Assembly (NCBI GenBank): GCA_934502885.1
Contig: CAKSUT010000010.1
Coordinates: 27,967-91,966 of the forward strand
Length of the DNA: 64,000 nucleotides
Origin: an uncultured Eubacteriales bacterium
GTDB lineage: Bacteria; Bacillota; Clostridia; Oscillospirales; CAG-382
Direction of reading: 5' to 3'
Shown piece after piece: positions 35,969-44,641 of the stretch. The notes under the pieces are model-generated. The model was not told the DNA's origin, ran no database searches, and saw only the letters and a list, made by a program, of their open reading frames with translations. Every line of letters starts with the position of its first letter. Position 1 is the first letter of the stretch. Made by a program: the position numbers and the translations under genes.

Positions 35969-35998
35969 ATTTTACACCGGCATATGCATACATGTCAA
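35969..35998 (-). promoter_or_regulatory. promoter of the minus-strand SLH gene
   Basis: TTGACA (35993-35998), 18-nt spacer, TAAAAT (35969-35974), about 40 nt upstream of the GTG start. Confidence 0.75.
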
Positions 35999-36124
35999 GG
36001 GAGAATGCGCACAAAAAACAGGAGAAAATAAACATCGCTTTGCCCACGCCGAAGCGCCAAAACCCGGGTGGCTGACGTTACGAGGATGTCTCCGCCCGTC
36101 GGAGACCCTTCGTTCCCTCGCCTG

Positions 36125-37354
36125 TCAGCGGCGGGAGGCTTTTACGACGACGGAGGAGACGACGCCGACGAATGCGATAAGCGCCCAGATAACGGCGACA
36201 CCGCCCCAGCCGAAAGGCTTAACCGCAACCGCGAAGAGTACGTTCGCCGCGGAGGCGAAGAAATAACCGCTGAAATCGAGTACTCCGTTCGCCGTCGAAA
36301 CAACGCCGCTCTTTCCGAGACTCGGTATGTAGATTGTCCAGACAAGCGACGACATGAGACTTATACTCATGAGCGCAAGCGTCAGAAGCACAACATTGGC
36401 GCAGCTGTTCCCGAAAATCGCCGCAAGAAGAAAGAACGCCGCCGACGTAAAAGAGCATACGCCTGCCATCTTCACTCCGTCCTCTCGGAAAAGCCGTATG
36501 AGCGCAAGCGACAAAAACGGCATGAACGCACGTATGAACGCTATAACCGAAAAAATCATCTTCGAGGTGTTCGCTTCGTAGGCAAGGCGCTCGGTGAGAT
36601 AGGTCGGAAGCCAGAAGTTTATCGACGCCGACGATACCTCAACTATTACGCTTATTATCATGTAGAAAATAAAGTCGTCCTGCTTGAATACCTTCGCAAA
36701 TCCGCCGAAAAGCGACGTCTTTTCCTCGGTGCGTACCGTGCGCTTTATCGCGCCGCGCGCCTCAAGCCGCGAAAGCAGAATAAACGCCGCGACTCCTATC
36801 GCCGCCGACAGAATGCCTGCCGCAATAAACGTCCTCTTCCATTCGCCGGTCGCCATCGAAATGACGCTCGCTATGAGCGGTCCCGCAAAGCCGGCAAAAG
36901 ACAGAAATACGTTGCAGATTCTCGCGTGCATATGCTCCATGTTCTCCGATATCGTCTTGACAAGAGGTCCGCGGAGCATGGAAAGCGAAAAGCCCATAAC
37001 CGCAAAAAGAAGGTATCCGAGAACCGCCGACGTCGCGAACGGAAACGCGCACGACGCACCTCCGCAAAGCGCAAGTCCCGAAAGCACCATGTACTTCGAC
37101 GCAACCTTGTCGCCTATGCGCCCGTTTATCAGCTGACCGGCGGCGTACATAATCATGTACGTCGAGGAAAGCGATCCTAAAAATTCCTTCCCGTAAAGTC
37201 CCGTCTCAAGCATCTCCGGCGTGGAAACGCTCAGAATGTGCCTCATAAAATAACTCGTTATGTATGAAAAGATGCATATCGCACCTATCTCGAACGACCT
37301 CGCCGCGCCGCTCTTATTCGCCGAGGCCGCCGTATCCGCCGTATCCGCCTGCAT
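36125..37354 (-). CDS. MFS transporter, possibly organophosphate:phosphate antiporter type
   Basis: Inner-membrane major facilitator protein of 409 aa with about 12 hydrophobic segments, the first starting at SFEIGAICIFSYITSYFMRH and a central charged loop near residue 200. The pattern YMIMYAAGQLINGRIGDKVA resembles sugar-phosphate and glycerol-phosphate antiporters (GlpT/UhpT), but the substrate is not fixed by the sequence. Its start lies 41 nt inside the upstream DeoR gene, so translation is likely coupled and DeoR probably controls it. An in-frame start downstream of the overlap would delete the first membrane segment. Confidence 0.8.
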   Translation of the reverse strand: MQADTADTAASANKSGAARSFEIGAICIFSYITSYFMRHILSVSTPEMLETGLYGKEFLGSLSSTYMIMYAAGQLINGRIGDKVASKYMVLSGLALCGGASCAFPFATSAVLGYLLFAVMGFSLSMLRGPLVKTISENMEHMHARICNVFLSFAGFAGPLIASVISMATGEWKRTFIAAGILSAAIGVAAFILLSRLEARGAIKRTVRTEEKTSLFGGFAKVFKQDDFIFYMIISVIVEVSSASINFWLPTYLTERLAYEANTSKMIFSVIAFIRAFMPFLSLALIRLFREDGVKMAGVCSFTSAAFFLLAAIFGNSCANVVLLTLALMSISLMSSLVWTIYIPSLGKSGVVSTANGVLDFSGYFFASAANVLFAVAVKPFGWGGVAVIWALIAFVGVVSSVVVKASRR

Positions 37355-38153
37355 TGTTTATACTCCTTTTGTATCTTTCGTCAGCGGTTCTTCCGCAGTA
37401 TACCTTGCCGCCTATCTCCGCGAAGTGGCGCCGCAGCTCCTCCGAAAGTCCGCTGTCGCTTATGAATGTGAAATTCGCGCTCGCGCTGCCGATTCTGTAC
37501 ATCGCGCTCTTGCCGAATTTTGTGTTGTCCGCCAAAACAAAAACCTTGTCCGCGGACTTTATCATCTGCCGTTCCGTGAGAAGCGTCACGTCCGAGAAGT
37601 TGAAAATCTCAAGCTCGTTCGACACCGCGCACGGGAAAATGAATACCTTCTGCATATGTATGCTCTCGAGAATCTGCACGGTGAGCGCACCGTCGAAAGC
37701 GTTCTCCTCTGCCTTGTATTCGCCGCCGAGAAGTATAGCCGTAAATTTCGCAAAGCCGCACAGTGCCTTGAAAACGTCAAGCGACTGCGTGGCAACCGTG
37801 AGCCGCGTGAAGCGCGCCTTCAGCGCCTCGGCGAAAGCAACCGCCGTGCTTCCGACGTCGATTCCTATTATGTCGCCCTCGCGCACGAACTCCGCCGCCT
37901 TTTCGGAAAGCTCCTTTTTAAGCTCGGTGTTTTCGTTCTTTCTCGTTTCGAGACTGCTTTGCAGCTCCATGCTGCGCTTCGCTATCGCACCTCCGTGCAC
38001 CCTCACCAGAAGACCCTCCGCCTCCATGTGGTTGAGGTCGCGTCGTATCGTTTCGGGAGTCACTCCGAGCATCTCCGCAAGCTTCACTCTCGAAACCGCT
38101 CCGTCCTTCATCAAAAGGTTCATTATTCTGTCGTATCTTTCGTTTGCAAGCAT
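37314..38153 (-). CDS. DeoR-family transcriptional regulator
   Basis: Sugar-phosphate-responsive repressor. 279 aa from the ATG at 38151-38153 (MLANERYDRIMNLLMKDGAV), which has GGAGG 5 nt upstream; earlier ATGs at 38174 and 38195 lack sites. N-terminal winged helix with VTPETIRRDLNHME, the family signature, then the sugar-phosphate sensor domain with IGIDVGSTA and ADNTKFG. The C-terminus is a Gly/Tyr-rich tail (GGYGGYGG) encoded in the overlap with the transporter gene. Probably autoregulated through the palindrome in its promoter. Confidence 0.9.
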   Translation of the reverse strand: MLANERYDRIMNLLMKDGAVSRVKLAEMLGVTPETIRRDLNHMEAEGLLVRVHGGAIAKRSMELQSSLETRKNENTELKKELSEKAAEFVREGDIIGIDVGSTAVAFAEALKARFTRLTVATQSLDVFKALCGFAKFTAILLGGEYKAEENAFDGALTVQILESIHMQKVFIFPCAVSNELEIFNFSDVTLLTERQMIKSADKVFVLADNTKFGKSAMYRIGSASANFTFISDSGLSEELRRHFAEIGGKVYCGRTADERYKRSINNAGGYGGYGGLGE

Positions 38154-38228
38154 CTTTTCCTCCGATTCTGTCATGCTGTTGCTTTTTCGTATCATTCAGT
38201 CATTTTTTGCAAAATGAACCACACTCTG

Positions 38229-38257
38229 ATTTTACAACATTTTGACAAAAATGTCAA
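38229..38257 (-). promoter_or_regulatory. promoter and candidate operator of the DeoR/MFS operon
   Basis: TTGACA (38252-38257), 17-nt spacer, TAAAAT (38229-38234). The -35 box is one arm of a palindrome, TTGACA-TTTT-TGTCAA (38242-38257), which would place a bound dimer over the -35 region. Autorepression is inferred. Confidence 0.75.
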
Positions 38258-38760
38258 TATATTTTTATGCTGAAAAATGCCGCTTTTTTATCATATTTTG
38301 TACTTTTGTGTTCGTAAAGAGAGTTTTATATAATTGAGAATGGAGAATTGAGAATTGATGTCGAAAAACGCTGAAGCGTTTTTCGGCAATTGAGAATTGA
38401 AAGTGGAGAATGGAGAATTGATGTTGAAAAACGCTGAAGCGTTTTTCTTCATTAAAAAATTATATGGTGCGTATTTTGAGGCTGTGCGATAAAGGGAAAG
38501 CGGATTTTTGACGAGGGTATGGGTGTTTGAGGTAATACGATTATTCCGAACCTCGTTGGTGTGTTGTAGGGAACGGGCTTGCTCGTTCCGAAAACCTCAG
38601 ACAATTGCCAACATCGGATAATGCGCACTTGCAATAATCTTTTGCCGGTTTTCTACATGGTGACATACATAACCGTGCGTGCGGTTCTTGCGGACGGAGC
38701 AATCTACGCAGATGCTTCGCATCCTGTGTGTCCCTACGATACACCATGGAGAAAGTGCAA

Positions 38761-39098
38761 ATCTCAAGCTTCGCACTACCCAAGAACCTTATCTTTGCGG
38801 AATTTAAACGTGGCGGCTTTTTCGTCGCTTTAAATTCCGCAAACGGTGTTTCCCACAAATTACTGTCCCAACAAAGCCTGATGCCAATGTTCCATTCGAC
38901 CGAGACTTCGTCGAGGTTGAACGGAATATCCTCTGATACGCACAGTCCGCTTCATCTAAGTCGGCGACTTGCGTTTATGGTCGCCGACTTCGGCAGTGCC
39001 TTTAAATATAGTGCTTGTCCGACAGTCCCTCAGTCTGACGACTACGTCGTGACAGCTCCGGAGGTTTCTTTGCAACCGGTTGCACAGGGGATGCCTCC
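38761..39098 (+). repeat. 338-bp direct repeat, first copy
   Basis: Matches 39187-39524 at a constant offset of 426 with only a few substitutions (for example GGCTTTTTT to GGTTTTTTC and TTGCAC to TTACAC). The 88-nt spacer carries the GAGTTGGC/GCCAACTC, AAATTGC/GCAATTT and GCGAC/GTCGC hairpins. Confidence 0.92.
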
Positions 39099-39186
39099 GG
39101 AGTTGGCAGAGCCAACTCGAGAGTAAATTGCTTCGCAATTTCTCTCGCGACTTTGTCGCCTCCAATACACCCAAGAGGAAGTGCCA

Positions 39187-39524
39187 ATCTCAAGCTTCGC
39201 ACTACCCAAGAACCTTATCTTTGCGGAATTTAAACGTGGCGGTTTTTTCGTCGCTTTAAATTCCGCAAACGGTGTTTCCCACAAATTACTGTCCCAACAA
39301 AGCCTGATGCCAATGTTCCATTCGACCGAGACTTCGTCGAGGTTGAACGGAATATCCTCTGATACGCACAGTCCGCTTCATCTAAGTCGGCGACTTGCGT
39401 TTATGGTCGCCGACTTCGGCAGTGCCTTTAAATATAGTGCTTGTCCGACAGTCCCTCAGTCTGACGACTACGTCGTGACAGCTCCGGAGGTTTCTTTGCA
39501 ACCGGTTACACAGGGGATGCCTCC
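39187..39524 (+). repeat. 338-bp direct repeat, second copy
   Basis: See 38761-39098. Recent local duplication of parts of two repeat modules together shows that the repeat blocks still grow by tandem duplication. Confidence 0.92.
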
Positions 39525-40284
39525 AATGCTGTCCCCGAGAGAAAGAGCTTATCCGACAGTCCCTCAGTCAGCTTCGCTGACAGCTCCCCTTACACAGGGG
39601 AGCCTCGGCGTCTGCGACGCCTCCAATACACCCAAGAGCAAGTGCAAACCTCAAAATTCGCACAAACCAAAAAGCTCATCTTTCCGTAATTTGTCGTCGA
39701 ACGAAGTGAGGTACAAATTTCGGGAACGGGAGAAGGTAAAAATTACATTCCCCGCAAAGCCTGAAGCCAACCTCATCTTCGACCGAGACTTCGTCGAGGT
39801 TGAACGGAATATCCTCTGATACGCACAGTCCGCCCCATCTAAGTCGGCGACTTGCGTTTATGGTCGCCGGCTTCGGTATATCCTCCGATTACACAAAAGA
39901 CTTTTCATTTCAAAGCGATAGCTTTGAAATCGATAAAGTTCTTTTGGTACTTTTCTTTCAAGAAAAGTACACCCCCGTAAGCCCCTGCGGCGAGCAGCCC
40001 CCGTAACCTTCGCCGTCAGTGCCCCTCCGTTAACACAATTTTGCGATTTTACAACATGATTTTGCTGTGCGGCGAAATTGACCGTATGTATAATATCACA
40101 AATTTTCAAGGAAAAAATGATGACTGAAAATGCAAAAACGTCCGCGCATTATGCAAAAGCGTCCCCCTGATTGTGCAGATGATACAAGCGAGGGTGATTA
40201 TTTTTGTGCGTTGCGACGAAAATTCCGTTTGTGCAACCTGCCAAATAACAGTGTATACCCAAAGCAGAATTTTTGGCAAAGTAC

Positions 40285-40313
40285 TTTACATTTTTATTGT
40301 CCCGTGGTATAAT
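40285..40313 (+). promoter_or_regulatory. promoter of the fourth SLH gene
   Basis: TTTACA (40285-40290), 17-nt spacer ending CGTGG, TATAAT (40308-40313). About 94 nt upstream of the start codon. Confidence 0.8.
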
Positions 40314-40406
40314 GCTATTGTAATGTTGCTCTGCGGAAAGGCTGCGGAGTAAAAATTACCGAAAGCAAACAGCTTTTATACCAATGAAAGGATGGTAACA
40401 CAAAAC

Positions 40407-43400
40407 ATGACAAGAAGAATCGTAAGCCTCCTCCTCTGCGTCCTCATGGCTCTCGGCTCGTTCGGCGTTTTCGCATTCGCCGCCGCCGACGACCTTGTGC
40501 TTGACTACGCAGACAATTTCTGCAGAGGCAACGTAGACAGACACACTCTCTGCGTAACCGACATAAACGCCGAAAAGGACGGCAAGAAAGTTGTTAAGGT
40601 AACTCCTAACCCCGAAGGCGAGGGCGGAAGCCTCGGCATCAACCTCGACGCCTACGGACTCGACGGCAAGAAGATCGACCTCATCAAGTACAGATACGTC
40701 GTTATCGAGTACTACTACGAGACCCCCGAACAGCGTGCGAACGGCCCCATGTTCTTCAACATGATGGGCAAGACCTCTCCGTTCTCCGGTCATGTCGGCG
40801 CATTCGCCAACGAAAAGCTCGAAGCCAATAAGTGGGCAAAGGCTACCTTTAATGTAGGCGACCTTGTCAAGGCAAAGCTCAAGGCGGACTATGACCCCAG
40901 CGCTCCCTACCTCTCGCAGGTTCATATTTACCCCTACGGTCAGGGCGTCAAGCCGACCGCTCTCACGGCAAACGATATCATGTATATCTCCACCATCACC
41001 TTCACCGCCGACAACCCCAACCCCGACCGTGAGTACAACCTCGCCTTTAACAAGGGCGGCAACGGCGTCGAGGGTGAGGATATTAAGCTCACCGCAAAGG
41101 GCGGCGAAGAGGTAACCATCCCCGAGTGTACCTATAAGTTCGGCAACAACGAATTTGCAGGCTGGTTTGCAGGCTCCAATACCTCCAAGCTCTATCAGCC
41201 CGGCGACAAGTACACAATGCCCGAGCACGACCTCGGCTTCACCGCAATGTGGAAGATGAAGGTCGAAACTCCCGACGTAAAGTGCCTCCACTATCCCGAT
41301 TACTACAACGGCGTCGTTGACGGAAGCAAGTTCGACGTTGTCCTCGAAGCCGGCAAGGCAACCGTCGGCGGTCTCGAAACCATCCGCTTCGTACCCAACC
41401 CCAATTCCGAAAAGCCCGATTACTTCGGCTTCGACGGCTGGAGCTACGGCGGCGCGCAGATCGACCTTTCGCAGTATAAGTACGCCGCAATCGTGTACTA
41501 CTTCGGCACAAAGAACGACTACGGCGAAATCAGACCCGTTATGCGAATACTCAAGAGCTCCGGCAATACCGTAACAAAGTCTCTCATGACCGAGGGTACA
41601 CCTCTCGAATACGGCAAGTGGAGCTACTCGCTCTTCGACCTCAACGAGCAGGCACAGTACCTCACAGAGACTCCGAACCTTGTTCAGATGCACATTCTCC
41701 CGATAGGTGAAAAGCGCAAGGTAACAGAGCTTTCGGCCGACGACGAGGTTTGCCTTTCCAAGATTGTGTTCATGAAGAACAAGCCCGATCCCAAGCTCTT
41801 CGCGGTACACACCGCATTCATCTCCGGCTACAGCGACGGCACCTTCAAGCCCGACAAGACAATGACCCGTGCCGAGGCATGCACAATAATCACACGTCTT
41901 CTCACAAGCGAGAACACAATTAAGGGTAAGTATGAGTCGAAGTTTACCGACGTCGCTAAGGGCGAATGGTACTACGACAACATAGCATACCTCGAAAACA
42001 AGGGTATACTCGCCTCCTACTCCGGCACGTTCGAGCCTAACAAGAACATCACACGGGCGGAGTTTGCGGAGCTTGTTTACAACATGGGACTCGCAAAGGA
42101 CACCGGCAAGACCGTGACCTTCTCCGACGTTCCCGAAACGCACCCCAAGTATAAGGCGGTAATGGCGGCGGCATCGGCAGGTATCGTAGGCGGCTACGCA
42201 GACGGCACTTTCCTCCCCGACAGAACAATCACCCGTGCGCAGGTTGTTAAGGTAATCAACAATGCATACGGCAAGAAGGTTGCGAAGACGAAGGAAATCG
42301 CTCTCTTTGACGACACTCCTCTCTACACCGACCTTGCAGGCACGCACTGGGCATATACGGACATTATGGAAGCATCGATTAACCACGGCACCTGCGAGCA
42401 GGACGACAAAGGCGAGATTTGGTTCTTCGCAATAACCCCCGACGCAAAGCTTGACTACGCCTCCGGCAACGCAAAGGTAGCTGAGCTTGACAAGCTTGAA
42501 GCCGAGAGAATCGCCGAGATAAGAGCGACCAAGGACGAGCTTGCGGACAAGGTTACGGGTACCAAGTACTACGTTTCCTCCTCCACGGGCAACGACGACA
42601 ACGACGGCAAGACTCCCGAAACCGCATGGAAGACAACCGCAAAGGTAAGCGGCGTTGCGTTCAAGAAGGGCGACGGCGTATTCTTCAAGAGAGGCGATAT
42701 TTTCAGAGGCGGTCTCACAACGCGCGAATACACCTCCTACGGCGCATACGGCGAAGGTGCGAAGCCGATAATCATGCTCAGCCCCGAGAACGGTGCGGGC
42801 GAAGAGAAGTGGACTCTCGTTGAGGGTACAACCGATATTTACAAGTACCACATCGAGATGAACGACCTCGGCGGTGTTGTCTGCATGGACAAGGACGGCA
42901 AGGTTGTAAACTTCATGGAAAAGGTTTGCCTCTACAACGACGCGAACGGCTACTACGACAACGCAAAGTCCTACAAGCACTACAAGGAAATTCTCGATTA
43001 CATAAAGGAGCTTCCTGCCGAGAGCGGCGACGTTTGCGTAAACGGCAAGGTTTCCACAGACGTACTGAGATACAAGAGCGACATATACGTAAGATGCGCC
43101 GCAGGCAACCCGGGCAAGGTTTACGCCTCCATTGAGTTTATAAACGGCGGAAGTGCGGTAATCTCCGGCAGAAGCAACGTAAATATAGACAACCTCGCAC
43201 TCTTCTACGGATCACGCCACGGTATCGGTGCCGGCACGGTTCAGAATCTTGTTATCACGAACTGCGAGATAGGCTATATCGGCGGCGGCTACCAGAATTA
43301 CGGCGGCACGACGATAGTGCGTTACGGCAACGGTATTGAAGTATACGGCGGCTGCGACAATTTTGTGATAGACAACTGCTATGTATATCAGTGCTACGAC

Positions 43401-43919
43401 GCAGGCATCACGAATCAGCTCCAGAAGGGCGGCAGCGAGAACTACACCGAGCAGAACGTAAAGTTCACGAACAATGTTCTCGTAGACAGCTGCTACAACA
43501 TCGAGTACTTCATGGGCGTGAGCGACACGGGTCTTGCGACGAGACTTCTCAAGAACATCGAGTATTCCGGCAACCTTATCCGCCGTGCAGGCTTCGGCTG
43601 GGGCAGAGGTGCAAACCCCTCCAATGCGGCTAACATCAAGGGTTGGGATCACTACAATATGTCCGAGAACTTCGTCATCAAGAACAACGTATTCGACCGT
43701 TCCAAGGGCGTGCTTCTCCACATCGGCGCAGGCACAATGGGATGGCTTCCGGCTCTCGAGGGCAACACCTACATTGAGCATCAGGGCAGAAACCTCGCTC
43801 AGTACGGTCAGAACCCCACGACGACCTTCAAGTACAACACCGTAACCGAGGGTACTATCAAGGACACCTTCGGCGAAAAGAACCCCTCCGTTTACTTCCT
43901 CGAACCCGAAAAAAACTGA
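40407..43919 (+). CDS. secreted SLH-domain beta-helix protein with InlB B-repeat
   Basis: 1170 aa from the ATG at 40407 (MTRRIVSLLLCVLMALGSFG), which gives a clean signal peptide to about residue 26; an ATG five codons earlier sits directly on the GGA site. Order: beta-sandwich-like module (about 28-205); one InlB B-repeat (about 207-285, ending PGDKYTMPEHDLGFTAMWK); a second related sandwich module (about 290-455); three SLH repeats (about 465-650, GYSDGTFKPDKTMTRAEA, GYADGTFLPDRTITRAQV); linker ERIAEIRATKDE; beta-helix from about 717. Codon choice is more biased (many CTC, AAC, AAG) than in the other SLH genes, suggesting high expression. Surface-anchored, polysaccharide-related function is inferred from modules. 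Confidence 0.85.
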   Translation: MTRRIVSLLLCVLMALGSFGVFAFAAADDLVLDYADNFCRGNVDRHTLCVTDINAEKDGKKVVKVTPNPEGEGGSLGINLDAYGLDGKKIDLIKYRYVVIEYYYETPEQRANGPMFFNMMGKTSPFSGHVGAFANEKLEANKWAKATFNVGDLVKAKLKADYDPSAPYLSQVHIYPYGQGVKPTALTANDIMYISTITFTADNPNPDREYNLAFNKGGNGVEGEDIKLTAKGGEEVTIPECTYKFGNNEFAGWFAGSNTSKLYQPGDKYTMPEHDLGFTAMWKMKVETPDVKCLHYPDYYNGVVDGSKFDVVLEAGKATVGGLETIRFVPNPNSEKPDYFGFDGWSYGGAQIDLSQYKYAAIVYYFGTKNDYGEIRPVMRILKSSGNTVTKSLMTEGTPLEYGKWSYSLFDLNEQAQYLTETPNLVQMHILPIGEKRKVTELSADDEVCLSKIVFMKNKPDPKLFAVHTAFISGYSDGTFKPDKTMTRAEACTIITRLLTSENTIKGKYESKFTDVAKGEWYYDNIAYLENKGILASYSGTFEPNKNITRAEFAELVYNMGLAKDTGKTVTFSDVPETHPKYKAVMAAASAGIVGGYADGTFLPDRTITRAQVVKVINNAYGKKVAKTKEIALFDDTPLYTDLAGTHWAYTDIMEASINHGTCEQDDKGEIWFFAITPDAKLDYASGNAKVAELDKLEAERIAEIRATKDELADKVTGTKYYVSSSTGNDDNDGKTPETAWKTTAKVSGVAFKKGDGVFFKRGDIFRGGLTTREYTSYGAYGEGAKPIIMLSPENGAGEEKWTLVEGTTDIYKYHIEMNDLGGVVCMDKDGKVVNFMEKVCLYNDANGYYDNAKSYKHYKEILDYIKELPAESGDVCVNGKVSTDVLRYKSDIYVRCAAGNPGKVYASIEFINGGSAVISGRSNVNIDNLALFYGSRHGIGAGTVQNLVITNCEIGYIGGGYQNYGGTTIVRYGNGIEVYGGCDNFVIDNCYVYQCYDAGITNQLQKGGSENYTEQNVKFTNNVLVDSCYNIEYFMGVSDTGLATRLLKNIEYSGNLIRRAGFGWGRGANPSNAANIKGWDHYNMSENFVIKNNVFDRSKGVLLHIGAGTMGWLPALEGNTYIEHQGRNLAQYGQNPTTTFKYNTVTEGTIKDTFGEKNPSVYFLEPEKN

Positions 43920-43932
43920 AAATAACAGTCTA

Positions 43933-43970
43933 TCCTCCCGAGCCGTCTGCGGCGGCTCGGGAGGATTTTT
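43933..43970 (+). terminator. intrinsic terminator after the fourth SLH gene
   Basis: CCTCCCGAGCCG pairs perfectly with CGGCTCGGGAGG around a short loop, followed by ATTTTTG. Strong. Confidence 0.92.
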
Positions 43971-43984
43971 GTGCGGGCGAGGGT

Positions 43985-44640
43985 CACGGGAGGTCTCCGA
44001 CGGGCGTAGATTACGATGGTGTCCTTTTCTTGAAAGAAAAGGACCAAAAGAACTTCAAAAGCAAAGCTTACGCTTTGCAGGATGGGTGTCTTGGAGTGAG
44101 CGGGCGTAGCCGCCAGAGAAATTGCGAAGCAATTTACTCTCGAGTTGACCGTGTCAACTCCGGTGGCTCTGCCAACTCCGGAGGCATCCCCTGTGTAACC
44201 GGTTGCAGAGCAACCTATGGAGCTGGCACGACGAAGTCGTCGGACTGAGGGGCTGTCAAATCAGCACCATAATCCAAGAAAATACCGCGTTCGGTGCGCA
44301 TATATGCGCGCCATAAACGCAAGTCGCCGAACGAAATGGGGCAAGGACTCATCTAATCGAATAGAATACGAAAGTCGGTCGCCATAAATTCAAGCGACCG
44401 ACTTCGGTATTATCTCAGATAAGCACTGTCCAAAGGCTTCCCTTCGACCGAGGCGTTGCCGAGGTTGTTGTGCAGCAAGCTGCACGAAAGTAAATGCTTC
44501 GCAAGCTCGCATTTCTTTCCGCGTCCTACATAAGCTTAGACTTAATCCTGCAAAACGCAGTTTTGAAATCGATAAAGTTCTTTAGCGAAAGCAACAAAGT
44601 TGCGTCGCCTGAAAGCAACTTTGTTGCGTCGCACGTTTCT
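43985..44640. repeat. composite repeat block between convergent genes
   Basis: Lies between the fourth SLH gene and the minus-strand AraM gene. It opens with GTCC-TTTTCTTGAAAGAAAA-GGAC (44021-44044), contains a reversed CCCTCAG/AGCTCC element with a GACGA/TCGTC arm (about 44083-44250), a fixed-loop hairpin (44372-44404), an AAAGCAAC hairpin repeat (about 44588-44630) and closes with a degenerate inverted TTTCTTTCAAGAAA before the AraM stop. No gene. Confidence 0.82.
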
Positions 44641-44641
44641 T

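Larger units (their letters stand above)
38335..40020. repeat. largest composite dispersed-repeat block, no gene
   Basis: About 1.7 kb with no gene. Contents: GAATTGAGAATTGA tandem tract with GAAAAACGC-TGA-GCGTTTTTC hairpins (38335-38450); the module with AACCGTGCGTGCGGTT and GGATGCGAAGCATC stems (about 38570-38755); a 338-bp segment present twice (38761-39098 and 39187-39524); two CCCTCAG/AGCTCC elements; a third fixed-loop hairpin (39841-39873); and the inverted GTAC-TTTTCTTTCAAGAAAA-GTAC hairpin (39947-39970). Apparent reading frames repeat each other exactly because of the duplication. Confidence 0.85.

Noticed and set aside
38728..39819. Two plus-strand frames (132 and 212 codons) with the same peptide
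   Set aside because: The shared peptide comes from the 338-bp DNA duplication of repeat sequence; hairpin-derived codons, no start signal.
40356..42980. 874-codon open frame antisense to the fourth SLH gene
   Set aside because: It is the mirror of strong codon bias in the real gene (few stops on the opposite strand). The plus-strand frame has a promoter, signal peptide, domains and terminator; the antisense one has none.
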